Shown: positions 1 to 11,355 of the stretch, one piece after another
Layout: every line of letters starts with the position of its first letter
How positions within the stretch are numbered: the stretch's first letter is position 1
Source: Setomelanomma holmii
Taxonomy: Eukaryota > Ascomycota > Dothideomycetes > Pleosporales > Phaeosphaeriaceae
DNA: 64,000 nucleotides
Direction of reading: 5' to 3'
NCBI GenBank assembly: GCA_010015745.1
Contig: ML978154.1
Span: 396,668-460,667, forward strand
Translations under genes and position numbers: made by a program
The notes under the pieces: model-generated
The model's input: the letters and a program-made list of their open reading frames with translations, nothing else
Told to the model about the DNA's origin: nothing
The model's database searches: none

Positions 1-612
1 CCGCTGCAGAAGCGGCAAGAGACCCTGGGGACGCAGAATGACGCAGTGTGGCTGTCTCCTGCGGGAAGAATATCGCGACGTTCCTGAGCGGTGCAGCGAG
101 GGACGTTGGCGGCGTTGCTGGACGAAGTGCAGGCATCGGCTTGTGTTGATGCGTCGGCGCAAGATCGGTACAGCATCTAGCGCAGCTGCCACCCCACACC
201 CACCAACGGTCACGGCGAGGACCCTTGACCAGCAATTGATCATGGCTGAACCAAACACAGCACGCTTCACAGCCCAGCTTATCGACGTCATTTGAGCCCT
301 TCGACAGAGCACCGATCAGGTTCACGGTTGAGCACATGACCCTGCATTAGCTGCATTCCGTGTGCTTCCAAGTACCACTCAAGTACCACCTATCATTCAA
401 GACGGCTTATGGTAGAAGACACAATTCATTCAGTAGTTAGAGACTGCTAGGCGCTACAATAAGATCCCAAGCACCAAGCTGCGTTAACCAGCAGCTCCAG
501 AAACGCCGATATTCCTAAAAGATGACTGGTATCCTTTCGCATGTAACTCGATAACTCCTAAGCAATGCCGTAACACATCACACCCGAAGCAGCAGATATG
601 CTGCTACGCAGC
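1..612. other. Gene-free left edge
   Basis: I see no convincing gene here. Open frames are short and show no recognisable domain. The part nearest the E2 gene is probably its 3' untranslated and downstream region, because that gene reads leftwards and stops just inside. A neighbouring gene beyond the left edge cannot be excluded. Confidence 0.4.
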
Positions 613-1330
613 TCAATCGTCCCAGCTCTTCTCCACCGTCTCACGAACGCGCTTGGTGTACTCTTTCCTGTTCTCTTTGTATAGGTTCGATGCTTCGACG
701 TTGGCTGGCGACGACGTGTTCGGGTCGTTCAATAAGCTGCACAGAGTCAGTCACTGTCGCTTGGAAGCGTGCGAGATGGCCTCAAATCGTGTAACATACC
801 TCTGGATACTTGTCAAGATCGCTGCCACGTCGTATGTTGGGGACCATCGGTTCTGTAGGATGTCCAGACAGAGCTCGCCCGTGCCGTAGACATTCGGATG
901 GAACATTTGGCTAATGAACTTTACGCCCGGCGGTTTGTTGGGATATGCCTCCTCAAAGTGCATGACGAGGCGGAACGTCCCATCTTCGAAGGGCGTGTCC
1001 GCAGGACCAATAATGACAGCGTTCCTGCACTCCTGTCAGCAACGAATCCTTACGATTAGACGTGTATTTCTTGGGCCGGCTGTCGTGGTGCTATCCTAAG
1101 AGAACGTGGTCGCGTGTGCATAGTGGAGCGGGTGTTCGTACCATGTCATGACATTGTCGGCGATGGGAGACGCAGAGACTCCCGCAGGAGGGTCTGTTTG
1201 CATGCGCTGGAGTATGTTAGTGTCCTTCTCTTTGAGGGCATCAGTCGTCACGCTGCCCTCATTAAGAGGCATGACGAGGGTGGGGTACCTTGAAGTCGCG
1301 CATCAAGCGGCGGCGGGCGGCTGTAGACAT
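613..1330 (-). CDS. ubc2: Ubiquitin-conjugating enzyme E2, RAD6/UBC2 type
   Basis: Ubiquitin carrier that in this family works with Rad18 and Bre1-type E3s in post-replication repair and histone H2B monoubiquitination. Four exons fit: 1289-1330, 1142-1206, 800-1024 and 613-736, all with GT-AG borders, giving 151 aa, the usual length in filamentous fungi. The N-terminus MSTAARRRLMRDFK, the YPNKPP loop, the HPN motif and the active-site segment GELCLDILQNRW (Cys88) are all visible. The protein ends KSWDD and lacks the long acidic tail of budding-yeast Rad6. The start is the only ATG giving the conserved RRRLMRDFK helix. No lesion is seen. Identification is from strong residue-level conservation; the substrate roles are known for the family, not shown here. 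Confidence 0.95.
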
Positions 1331-1934
1331 TGTGGTTGAGTATGGTAGAGAGAAACTAGTAGATCGCGAAAGCTGGGAGTAAGGTGCTAGTAGCCAAGCT
1401 GGTTGAGTGTGGAGGTTGCTGGTACGTGTGTGATTTGAGATACGGGAGTGATGGTTCGCCGCCCTCGATTCGGGTGGTGGAGTCCGGCTGGAGGCGACCT
1501 GACGCCACTTCACGTGGCCCTTATCGCACGCCACCCTGCATTCAGCCTCGTAATCATCACCAAGTGTCAACTGTCACGCTAGATATTAGCCGTGCGTTCA
1601 CACACAAATACAATAGGAGTCTGGTTCGGTATATCGTGTTTTGACTCTTGTACTGTAGCCATTCAATTTACTCTCTACTATACTGTACAGGGAAGCCTCC
1701 TCTAACGCTATGCATTTTCTGCGCGTAATGGTCCCAGCTCCTGCAGCCGCCTATGCTTTTCCCGCTCAAGGCTCACGGACACAAATCCCATCATATCGTA
1801 ATGTCGTCATTCGCTAAGCCGCAGTGCAAACAAAGACAAAGTAGGCAGAGAACAGAAAATGGCCGCAAAGAACCAAGACTGGGAGAGCCGGATCGAAAAA
1901 GAGAAATCGTCGGTTAGAAACGCAATGAGCATAC
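1331..1934. other. Intergenic, UBC2 promoter and 3' side of choline sulfatase
   Basis: About 600 bp upstream of the E2 gene and downstream of the sulfatase. It should contain the E2 promoter and the sulfatase 3' end. I found no further gene; the short open frames here overlap the first exon of the E2 or have no recognisable content. Confidence 0.4.
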
Positions 1935-3992
1935 TCATTCTCCACAAGCACCAGCCATGCCGTGGTGAGTAGCGCCAGCTGTCTTCTCGCGTCCAAGATG
2001 GTCAACGATGGGAAAGCGAGCACGACGCTCAAGGTCATCGAGAGGGATGTGAGAGCGAATGAAGCGATCCTTGTCGTTGTAAGGAGGCTGGTAGTCCCAG
2101 GTCTCCCTGCGGCCGATCTGGAGGGCACTCCATGTGATCCGTCGCATGCGCTGGCTCTTTACCACGTCCTTGTGGATCTGCTGGAAGTCCCACTTCTCGC
2201 GGGCCTCTTTCTCGAAGCTAGCCAGAACTTGCTGATAATTGGCCTTGCTTGAAGTTGTAAGATTGTGGAGCTCCTGTGGGTCGTTCGACAGATCGAACAG
2301 CTGCGGAGAGTCGACCAGAGAATATGTGTACTTCCACTGGTGGCGCCGGATCATGTAGGTCGGTGTCACGGTACCTTCGCCCATGTACTCACCGAAGACC
2401 TCGTCCTTGCCTGGCTTGTCAGAGACCAGGTAGTCGTGGAGACTGACACCGTCAATCGGCAGAATCACCGAAGCATCGCCGCCGGCGAGGTCGACGAAGG
2501 TTGGCAAGAGGTCCATGGTTGAGACAGACTCCTTGACCGTTTTTGGCTCGAACTTCGGTGGGTAATTGATGATCATAGGTACCCTAGCGCTGTTCTCGAA
2601 CCACGACATCTTGTACCATAGGCTGCGCTCGCCAAGCATGTCGCCATGATCGCCGGAGAAGACGATAATAGTGTCCTTGTCAAGGTAGCAGTTCTTGAGC
2701 AGGCGGACGAGCTTGCCGACCTGATCGTCAACAAAGCTGCACGCGGCAAAGTATGCCCGACGGGCACGGATCTTGGCCTCATCCGGTACCGGGTTGTTCC
2801 AGAGATCGATGCACTTCATGAGGCGTTCCGAGTGCTGGTCTTGGTCCTCTGGGGCAATCTCCACCTTGGGCAATGGGATGTCGACGCCCTCGTAGCGGTC
2901 CCAGTACTCCTGGATCATGGTGTATGGGTCGTGAGGGTGAGTCAACGAGATTGTCAAAGCAAAAGGCCGACGAGTCTCTGGGTCTGAGCGAACATAGTCG
3001 TACAGATACTGCTGAGCCTATGGTATATGATCAGTATACAGTGGAGGAAGAAAGTAGATAGGTCACGAAGCGGAGGCTCTTGAAACAGACGAGGGCTCAT
3101 CACGTGCACATCTCGTCGAGTTTGCTTACCTTGTACATGACATCCTCGTCGTAGTCCAGCTGGTTAGAGCGCACACATGGTCCGGCCTGCATGACTGAAG
3201 CCATGTTGTGATACCACTCTTGTCGCTCTTCTGGTTTATCCCAGTTTACAGCCCAGCCAAGGTCGCCAGGGTAGATGTCAGAAGTGAGTCTATTAACAGA
3301 GATTAGCTTAAGCTACCGCGACGCTATACAGCGACTTACCGGTGCTCAAATCCATGGAGCTGATCTGGGCCGATGAAGTGCATCTTGCCAGCAAGAGCGG
3401 TCTCGTAGCCTTCCCGTCGGAGGTAGTGCGCATATGTGGGGACTTCTGGGCCGAGGATAGATGCGTTGTCGTATCCACCAATCTTGGAGGGAAGCTGTCC
3501 GGTGCACATGGTGAACCTGGATGGTGCACATAGTGGAGAGTTGCAGTACGCGCTGGCAAAGTTCACTCCTGTGCGCGCAAGCTCATCAAGATGTGGAGTC
3601 TTAATGACGGAGTCTGGGTCGTTCATCTTCAACAGTGGCGCCGCCATTTGATCAGCCATTATATACAAAATGTTCGGCCTCTTCAATCCACTGCTCGGCC
3701 CTTGGCCCTGACATCCGTAGGTCTGCGACTGCTGGAGAAGTGATTGTGCAGTGATGAAGTCGTTTCCCTCTCGCTGGCGCGATGAGTATCCATTGCCGTT
3801 CGAGAAGCCATTGCCACCGCTCACATGGCCGTTGCCATTGCCATTGGCAAAAGAACCATTAAAAGAATAGTTGCCGCCAACGGGCGCGTGGGCCTCCAGT
3901 GAGACGCCGCCATCAGGTTTCGTCGCTTGCTTGACAGGGTGGGAGTATGATGCAGTGAGGGATTCGTCCGGCAGTAGGATGCTCGGAGCCAT
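1935..3992 (-). CDS. Choline sulfatase
   Basis: Predicted to hydrolyse choline-O-sulfate, a fungal sulfur store and osmolyte, to choline and sulfate. Exons 3340-3992, 3130-3289 and 1935-3017 join in frame to 631 aa. The sulfatase core begins near residue 105 (RPNILYIMADQ, a metal-binding Asp). The formylglycine-site motif CAPSR is at about Cys155, followed by GKMHF and later SGDHGDMLGE. The C-terminus (ETWDYQP, then FPIVDHLGR) matches the choline-sulfatase C-terminal domain and separates it from arylsulfatases. The start chosen is MAPSIL; an in-frame upstream ATG would add 51 residues without family support. The first 100 residues are Asn/Gly-rich and not part of the catalytic fold. Choline sulfatases are commonly under sulfur control in fungi; no regulatory site is claimed. 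Confidence 0.9.
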
Positions 3993-6900
3993 GATCCTGA
4001 CCGCTGTATCGGATGTGAGGTGCGCAAGGACTTTCAATGACTTCGTGAATTTTCGCGATACAGCACGGTGTTGAAGGTATGAACACGTGGGTGGTGAGGA
4101 GAAAGCTTTTTCTGCGGCCCAAAGGTGTGGTGAACAAGCACGCAAGCGATTGCCGGTACCAGAGTTGGGAGTGAGAGTGCGGAGGGATCTGAGCAGTGAG
4201 TGCGGAGGAGCTTATATAGCTGCTGCGGCGACCGGAAGATTCTCCTAGCTGCACGATATATTGTGGGGAAATTGCGGTTTGGGCGCGGTTGCATGCGCAG
4301 ATGATGATGCTTTCCACATGAGGTTGCAATCACGCAATGCCCTTGAAGGCAAGCACGCAATTATAAGCTAAACCCTTCTTGGCGGTGGGTGATTTGCCCT
4401 CCCTCAGATCCTCCAGGCACTACACACCGCTCCGCTCTTACATAAAGGTGATACCGTCGGAAGTCGATGCCACGGAAGAGTGCGCCGCGCGGTCACCGTT
4501 TCCATCCTCCCTCTTGACATCACGATATCGGCGGGTGAGCGCATCCACTGCAGGCTCCCATTCGGACCGCGCAAGTCATACCATGCCTTCGCTCATTGCA
4601 TGCACAATCAAGCGCAGATTATCCAGACAGCGAACACTTACTTGTCAGACGAATCATGATAGGGATCGACTGGGGAGGGTGAAGCGGCAGCTCGGGCGCA
4701 CAGACGCATGTGTGCCGTGATCGAGAACGGACGTCAAAATTGACAAAGATATGATGCACCCGACTGCAGGGACCGAGAAGAGCTAAGCGATCCAGATATC
4801 ATCTCCAGCCGAGCGGGCGGTTTCACGGCCGTAGTGGATGTCCTGGAGTCTGGACACGACGTTAGGTTGACCGCGATTGCTTCGCTTCGTTCTTGGCATT
4901 CAAGAAATCCCAGCCCCTGTTCATCGACCATCACTACTGGACTACCTTCAGCAACGCGTGCAGGGCCTTTGTCGCAGTTTCAGCGCCGAAAATAAATTTC
5001 GAGCATTTGCTTCTATGGAGTCTCAACCGCTACGACACATGATATTCGCCTACCTCTCGCTATCAGCACATCATGTGCAGCGGGAAGGTCCTGGGAGGTC
5101 CGAATTTGCCGCACGTGATCGTACCAGCCAGCGGCTTGCGTCGGACTAACCTACAAGCAGCAGCTCTACAAGGTGCTGGCAAATCAAGACCATTCTTTCC
5201 CAGGACCTTCCTGCGGCTTGCGGTAGCGCGCTGCAGGTTCCAACGACATTCTCTGCGGCTCTTCAGGCAAGGCGCGCTGCGTTCGCTGCCGTCGCAAATA
5301 ACGTGGCCTCTTGAGACGTACGATCAGTAGTTGCAGTCGAGATTCTGCCCTCGACCCTTGAGTTGTGTGCTTCGGACATCATCACAGATGCTCGCATTCG
5401 ATGACACATTTCACAATATCACCGACACAGGCCGATTACGCTGCATGAGGTCACATGCATCGATATTGACAGCACGTTCGCTGAATCCTTTGACTATCGT
5501 GTACTTGGCGAGATATGCAGCACCTAGGCACATGCAGCGATTGCCATTGCAGCGCATCAGTCGGTCTGGATACGGAAATGTGGCGCACGACAACTGCCCT
5601 GACAATCGCAACAACTTTGCGCATTGAATCCCCAAGTGACTATTCTCTTCCGCGACGCAATGGCCAAAATATATGGAGTACGCAAGATCATCGAGTTGTG
5701 CATCGCTCAGCATCCTAAGTGGTTTCGTGGCTCGTCAAGGCTAATCGGCTCAGAAAGACTCCTCAGCATTTCTTCTTCCGTGCAAGCTACAGCTGTCCCG
5801 TCCATTGGCTACGGCTTTTCCGCTCCTTGGTCGTATGCGCAACTGCTCGAATCAACTTACAATCAACTTACAAGGAACAAGTCATCGAACTTGATGGCGC
5901 GAGGATAGCCACCCCTGCACTATCCAGTGGCTCCACTAGTTGCAGCTCTAGCACTCTGCGGATCACGGTCGGCTATTCATCTGATAACATGTTGCAGTAT
6001 GCAAGCCGCCTCTATCAAAATCGTCCAGCACTCGTCGCCTTTGTCCTCTGGACCTGCTTTCCATGACCGGACATTCTTTCCTGATAGTTGCTCGAGATGC
6101 ACTCAACCCCACATACGCTAGGCAACGCCTCTTCAAACTCAGTCGTGCAGTCAATACAGGTTGCTCGCAGCTGCGTCAGCTACAACTCCACATACGCTAG
6201 ACAATTCATTTCGCATGGCTGTCACTCAGCCTTGGAGGGCAAGGGATTAAGGCTGTCAAGGCAATGTCAGAAGACGTCAAAGCGGGCTCTTTCCAACGAA
6301 TCGCCGCAACTCCCGAGGGCCCTCACCACAAGCCCGCCTGGATCCCGACCACCCTGGCCAGCACCTCGATGTCCAAGTGCAACTCTCGATAAGCACAATC
6401 GGATCATCGCTTCATATGCGACGATCCGACGACAATCCGACTGCTCGTCGCCATCCTCTACAACCTCAAAAGTGGAGAGGAATAATCGCCACTCGTTTTA
6501 CCCCACATACGCTAGATGAGAGGTTCTACTTTGTGTAGCGGTATGTCCGATAGGATGGGTTGCGACCGCCGCCACCATTGGCAATACCGACAGCTTTTGG
6601 CAGCCGACATCTGCAGCGTCGCTGCGCATCGTGTTGAGCTCTGTCAATTGGCGATGATCTTGCCACTTATCAGTATGATCAATGTTGGCGATGGACCACT
6701 CGCCGAGCATATCGATTATGAGTGAGTCACGACCTCAGCCATCTTGGGCGATCAAGAAGTGAATGTAACCTCGAGATAACAAGGCATGCAATAACGCCCG
6801 CGATAGCACCTTCACGATCGGCTAGTTTATACGGTCGACTGATCACACGACCAATTCTATCTCGTCCTTCACACAGTCCTATCTTTTCGCGCTCCGTCGA

Positions 6901-7090
6901 TGCCCTTTTGCATTCCACAACTGAACCATCCACACTGACTGCATTTTATCCTTGCTTGAGAACAGCGCGACTCCACTCCCGCATCCATATGGAAGACGCG
7001 ACAACATTAATCACCGTTGTCAAGTCACCGAAGGAGTCCCGGCTGTGACAGTATCCACGCAGTGGCGGCAGTCACACTGTTAACTTGTTT
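3993..7090. other. Long gene-free interval
   Basis: About 3.1 kb with no gene I can support. The proximal few hundred bases should hold the sulfatase promoter. The open frames are short, on both strands, without recognisable motifs or splice patterns that join them. Three copies of a 13-bp word occur at 6.1-6.5 kb and are listed separately. The base composition is not strikingly AT-rich, so there is no sign of a heavily RIP-mutated transposon. Confidence 0.45.
6109..6515 (+). repeat. Three dispersed copies of a 13-bp direct repeat
   Basis: The word CCACATACGCTAG occurs exactly at 6109-6121, 6188-6200 and 6503-6515, all in the same orientation, spaced 79 and 315 bp. The flanks of the copies are not obviously related. 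No function is known to me. Confidence 0.7.
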
Positions 7091-7281
7091 GAGCAAAAGC
7101 CGTAGGCCATCGTACGAGCAACGATAGTAGGTAGGCCGTATGAGCAACGATGGTAGACGATCCGTATAAGCAACACTAGCAGGTAATCCGTGTGAGAAAT
7201 GACAGTAAGGAAGTCTGTTTCAGCCAACAACAGTAGGTATTGAGTATCAGTGCTGGTGTAAGTGAACCTGTGTGAGCAACC
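7091..7281 (+). repeat. Degenerate 26-bp tandem repeat (minisatellite)
   Basis: About seven tandem units of 25-27 bp, each opening with a GAGCAA-like word and ending near CCGTAT or CTGTGT. Unit starts are approximately 7091, 7116, 7142, 7168, 7194, 7221, 7248 and a partial at 7274. The second and third units are most alike and divergence grows to the right. The array lies about 490 bp beyond the stop of the HECT ligase gene and has no long open frame, so it is non-coding satellite-type DNA. Confidence 0.75.
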
Positions 7282-7770
7282 ATGCTCACACTTCGCAAGC
7301 CACTGTAATGTCAAACTTGCGGATTTCTACAATTCCGGGTAATGCTCTACGTAAAACTTCCAGACGACGCGTAGCAGCCCTCACAAGGAATAATGACAAG
7401 CATGTGGTACATGTCTCCTTATGTCATTCGGCAAAGGTTTCAAGAAATTGCAGGACAGCGAAGACGACAACAATCATCATGATGAATTCGTGCGCAGCAC
7501 GATGAGGATGCGCACCACTGGAACGAACCTGTTGGCCTGCTTATCATCGCGGCGTCGACAAATGTTGGCAGTGTGTACACAAGCCACGAGGAAAGAACCG
7601 AAGTACACTAGAAACCATGGTGTTGCACATCTTGATACAATCTACCATACAATCATACCCTATGAGCAGATGCAATCATATCCAGATTCACTTGATCGAT
7701 CGCAATACCATGCAATATAACTGACACATCTCCCCCGACCTCCACCATCCACCCCCCGGTCATCCAATCC
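7282..7770. other. Downstream flank of the HECT gene
   Basis: About 490 bp between the minisatellite and the stop codon of the HECT ligase. The right part is C-rich on the + strand (the 3' end of the minus-strand gene). No gene is supported. Confidence 0.4.
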
Positions 7771-10700
7771 TCAACTCAAATCAAACCCAGCCCCACTAAA
7801 CACACTATACAGCAACTTCTCCTTCAGCACGTTCTCATCCCTATACATCGGCAACTTGAGCAAATTCACGCACGTACTCGTACTCGGCAACCTCTCCTGA
7901 TCGCTCCCTGCATCCCTTATACTAAACCTCGGGTTCAGCGTGCCAAACCCCAACAGTGGCGCACGCGGCGTACTCGTCACAAACTTGAGCACAGCACGCC
8001 GCTCATCGTCGCTAATGTCTTTCATGATTTTCCAGAATAGCTGGACGGTCGGGTGTTCGAGTCCGTCGTCGCCGATGACATATGTCCCGCCGTACGCCGT
8101 GTTGCGCCGTAGGTCTTCGACGTCGATGGAGGTGCGGGTGCCGGAGACAAGGGTTTGGAGTTCGGAGTGGTTGAACATGGAGAGCCAGGAGGGTTGTACC
8201 ATTTGGCCAAGGCCGCGGAGGAAAGCGGCTGTTTGTTGGAAAGGTTGGTTTTGGAGGCGGTGCCGGGCCATGTAGCTGATGTAGACGAGGCGGTTTTGGT
8301 TGGTGACGGGAGTGTTTGCACCGTCGGGGCGGAGTTCGCGCTCAATTGCTTTGGTTTTCTTGGGTGAGGTGGTGTGATTGACTACGATGTTGTCTGTGAC
8401 GGTGAAGTTGAGGGAGAAGTCTTCGACGTCGCCGGAGTAGATTTTGAGCTTGTGGAGGCCTTGGTAAAGCTCCTCATCGAGGTCGCGGAGGTCGTTCAGA
8501 GTTGGTCGATAGCCAGTCTCGTTAGGTGCTGATCCTTCGCCGCCTGTCAACGCCCATTTCCGCAGGAAGAACGGAGCGAAATTCACGTCCACCAAGATGC
8601 CTTCATACAAGCACTTGCCAATGATGCGGCCGAGAAACTCGTAACGGTGGAGCATCTCGTTGACGTGCAAGCGGAATTCTGGTAAGTTGTCGGCGAGACC
8701 ATCTTGCCTCAGCGCAGCTTTGAGCTCTTCGATTGCGGTCGGGTTTGGATAGAGTAGATGTTGATCATTCTCGACGAACATGTCGATGAAGTCCGTTGGC
8801 ATGAAAGCGCGATTAGTGACGCTCGTAAGGAATTCTTTCGTCACGCCACCACCATCAATGCCGGCTTCAGCAGCGCCAAATTGGTCCATGAATGTGATTG
8901 AGATGGGCTCCTTCAAGCCAGCGCCCAATGGAAAGAACTGCTCGAAAGCATCTTCGAACTCGTTTTCTCGCCTGATTTTGGCGGTGTGCTTATCAAATGC
9001 TCCCCGACCACCACTTGACAGCATCATCCATCGCCATGCCTCGGGATCGGTGCTTCCCCTTCGCTTCGACATGTCAAGCTGTACGAACTCTCGAAAGATC
9101 TTGACTCGTGTAGTGAAGGGTATGAAGAAAGGCATGTTTTGCAGAATCTGTAAGCGCGGAGCGACGGCCTGCAGGTATCGTTGTCTTGAAGCCCGCCGTT
9201 GTTGCCGCTGTAGCTTCTCTAGTCTCCGCTGTTGCTGCATCCTACTGGTTCCAATGAGTTGTGGAGCATCACCAATATCTTCTTCGTCCTCGTCCAAATC
9301 GTCCGCATCTTCTTCCTGGAGCTTATGGCGTGACTCCTCTTCTTCCACTACGGCTGGGATGAAGCTTGTCATGTCAAACCTTGAGGTCATCAACCAGTGA
9401 TCTGCAGGTAGGAACTTGCGTCGAGAGTCTCGCTCATAGACCATGCGAAGAAGTCCGGTGACCAAGCCCTTGACGTAGTCCAGCTTCAAGCCTGCGACTC
9501 CACCGATCGAAGGCTCTGCCGGCTTGGCTTGGGCTGAAGTCTCGGACCCTTTGAGACTGAAGAAGCTGAGGCCAGTGCTGTTGTCAGTACGATCTCCAGA
9601 CTCGTTGATATCTGCTCCATTGAAGTACAGCGTGAAACCCAAATTCTTCAGGAAAGTAGTCAAGCTAGCAACTTCAGACAAGGGCAGACCGCTATCGCGA
9701 ATTTGACTTGAAAGGCCTGATTGGCCGGCTGAAAAGAACTCCTCGTCGTCCGTAACTTTGAGGACAAAGGTATACAGCTCCAAGAAGACTAGGATAACGC
9801 GCCACTCGTCGGCTATGATGGCGCTCCGATCGACTTCTTGCTCTGCCGGCTGCCAAAAGCCACCAGGAGGATCCGAGGAGGTATTGCTGGCTCTTGGTCT
9901 CGCCTTGAGCAGATCCACGGCTGCTCTTGAATCGCGAAAGATGGTAGAGAAGACAGACGAACGCTTCGATGCCTCCCAAAAGTACCGTATCGCAGGCAGC
10001 TTGCGTGTGCTTCGCCCGGACCGTGCATCCGAAGGACCAATATACAACCACATTCGTATTTCATCCCCACGTCGTGGGAAGAAGCGAAGCAATGCCAGAG
10101 CATAATTGGCAAGCTGGCGAGCTTCTTCAATCTTCTCGTCGTCAGTAGCCTGTGATGATTGAGATAGCCCTGTCAATAAACTTCCTATGCCTTCTTGATT
10201 GACCAAGGACAGGACTTGCTCCTTAAGAAAGTCTGCCACTACGTCCGATTCATCGTCTTCCTCAATTACACGCGAGCTATCTATGATGTCGACAGGAAGA
10301 GAGTTCAGCAGTAATGAAACCACCGATACAAAGTCCTTGTGTACAGCATAAGCCTCGGGCGTGTCAAAGTTGTGTGCATACCGGTGAAAGTAGACGAAAA
10401 GACCGAGGAGCCGTAGCCTGGCCCGGTCGCCTTTCAATTCAGGCTGTGACTGTAATCCAGAGCCTCGGAACAGAGTTGCGAGAGAGTTGGCCAGGAGCTT
10501 ATAGTTGAGGGAATCGGCGAGCGTGTCGCGAAACTTTATTACTGGTGGCGAAGGTGAAGTGGAACTGAGCAGCGGGACCGTCAGGAATATGCAACCGAAC
10601 GCCTCGTATGCCTCCAAGGTGTGAGGCGTGATCTTGTACAGCGGGGATGTCGCCACGCTGAGCAGTATGTCCCACACGGCGGGAGAGTCTGTATCTGAGC

Positions 10701-11355
10701 GTTGTTCAAGGGTTGGTGCGATGTTCGATGCCATGTCGGCAAGTACGCGGTAGAATTGTCGGCCGTGTCGGGAGGTCTCTGAAGGTATCTGCTGAGCAAC
10801 AAAACCAAGTAGTGCGACCAAGTCGCCTGACTCAGCCCATGTTGTTGAAGACGCCGTGCTCTGTCGTGGCAAAATGGCGATGAGCAGGAGCTCTAGTTTG
10901 AGGTATGCCGATCGCCATGCGCGGCTCCGAGCATTGTCTGGAGGCTGTGTCATCAGTCTCCGACGAGCCCCATACCGCTTTATCCTTGCAATATCTTCGG
11001 CATTTCGTGACGAAGAGAACCGAAGTAACCGCTGCAGCTGTTCGAGAGCGTCCTCTTCTGAAGCATAGCCTGACGTCGTCGCCGAAGCGCCTGATGCCTC
11101 CACGGCGTCCCACGAGCGCCGCAGCTCATCAGCCACCTCCGTCCTGCTCGCATGGCCTCTCCATACGCGCTGTATCCTCTTGGCAGCATTAAGTGTGTCT
11201 CGCTCTCGCTGCCGTTGAGCGCGGTCGTGCTGTGCGCGGTCGAGGGCGGCTTGCGATCCAGCGCCGGTGCCAACGTTGCCGAAGGGATTCGTCTTGCGAC
11301 CGCCCAGGTTCACATTCCGCGGCCTACGCGTATTGCCCGAGAAAGTGGTGAACAT
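7771..11355 (-). CDS. HECT-type E3 ubiquitin ligase, Hul5/UBE3C-like
   Basis: Single-exon gene of 1194 aa. The N-terminus (MFTTFSGNTRRPRNVNLGGR) is characteristic of Hul5/UBE3C proteins, and an IQ motif (IQRVWRGHASR) follows at about residues 57-73. An acidic stretch precedes the HECT domain, which fills roughly the last 370 residues with IDGGGVTKEF, GRIIGKCLYEGILVD and the catalytic segment STSTCVNLLKLP, Cys at about 1162. The tail ends GAGFDLS; a hydrophobic residue near the C-terminus is typical of HECT ligases. In yeast, Hul5 extends ubiquitin chains on proteasome-bound and misfolded proteins; the same role is inferred. Longer than yeast Hul5 (910 aa), as usual in filamentous fungi. No disruption is seen. 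Confidence 0.93.
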   Translation of the reverse strand: MFTTFSGNTRRPRNVNLGGRKTNPFGNVGTGAGSQAALDRAQHDRAQRQRERDTLNAAKRIQRVWRGHASRTEVADELRRSWDAVEASGASATTSGYASEEDALEQLQRLLRFSSSRNAEDIARIKRYGARRRLMTQPPDNARSRAWRSAYLKLELLLIAILPRQSTASSTTWAESGDLVALLGFVAQQIPSETSRHGRQFYRVLADMASNIAPTLEQRSDTDSPAVWDILLSVATSPLYKITPHTLEAYEAFGCIFLTVPLLSSTSPSPPVIKFRDTLADSLNYKLLANSLATLFRGSGLQSQPELKGDRARLRLLGLFVYFHRYAHNFDTPEAYAVHKDFVSVVSLLLNSLPVDIIDSSRVIEEDDESDVVADFLKEQVLSLVNQEGIGSLLTGLSQSSQATDDEKIEEARQLANYALALLRFFPRRGDEIRMWLYIGPSDARSGRSTRKLPAIRYFWEASKRSSVFSTIFRDSRAAVDLLKARPRASNTSSDPPGGFWQPAEQEVDRSAIIADEWRVILVFLELYTFVLKVTDDEEFFSAGQSGLSSQIRDSGLPLSEVASLTTFLKNLGFTLYFNGADINESGDRTDNSTGLSFFSLKGSETSAQAKPAEPSIGGVAGLKLDYVKGLVTGLLRMVYERDSRRKFLPADHWLMTSRFDMTSFIPAVVEEEESRHKLQEEDADDLDEDEEDIGDAPQLIGTSRMQQQRRLEKLQRQQRRASRQRYLQAVAPRLQILQNMPFFIPFTTRVKIFREFVQLDMSKRRGSTDPEAWRWMMLSSGGRGAFDKHTAKIRRENEFEDAFEQFFPLGAGLKEPISITFMDQFGAAEAGIDGGGVTKEFLTSVTNRAFMPTDFIDMFVENDQHLLYPNPTAIEELKAALRQDGLADNLPEFRLHVNEMLHRYEFLGRIIGKCLYEGILVDVNFAPFFLRKWALTGGEGSAPNETGYRPTLNDLRDLDEELYQGLHKLKIYSGDVEDFSLNFTVTDNIVVNHTTSPKKTKAIERELRPDGANTPVTNQNRLVYISYMARHRLQNQPFQQTAAFLRGLGQMVQPSWLSMFNHSELQTLVSGTRTSIDVEDLRRNTAYGGTYVIGDDGLEHPTVQLFWKIMKDISDDERRAVLKFVTSTPRAPLLGFGTLNPRFSIRDAGSDQERLPSTSTCVNLLKLPMYRDENVLKEKLLYSVFSGAGFDLS

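Noticed and set aside
3993..4145. N-terminal extension of choline sulfatase to the upstream ATG at 4145
   Set aside because: The extra residues lack similarity to the family as I know it and the later ATG (3992) gives a plausible protein; kept only as an alternative.
7091..7281. CRISPR-like array
   Set aside because: Units are contiguous without unique spacers and are diverged; the genome is eukaryotic.
8780..9400. 206-codon frame antisense to the HECT domain
   Set aside because: Shadow of a conserved coding region; Ser-rich translation without any motif.
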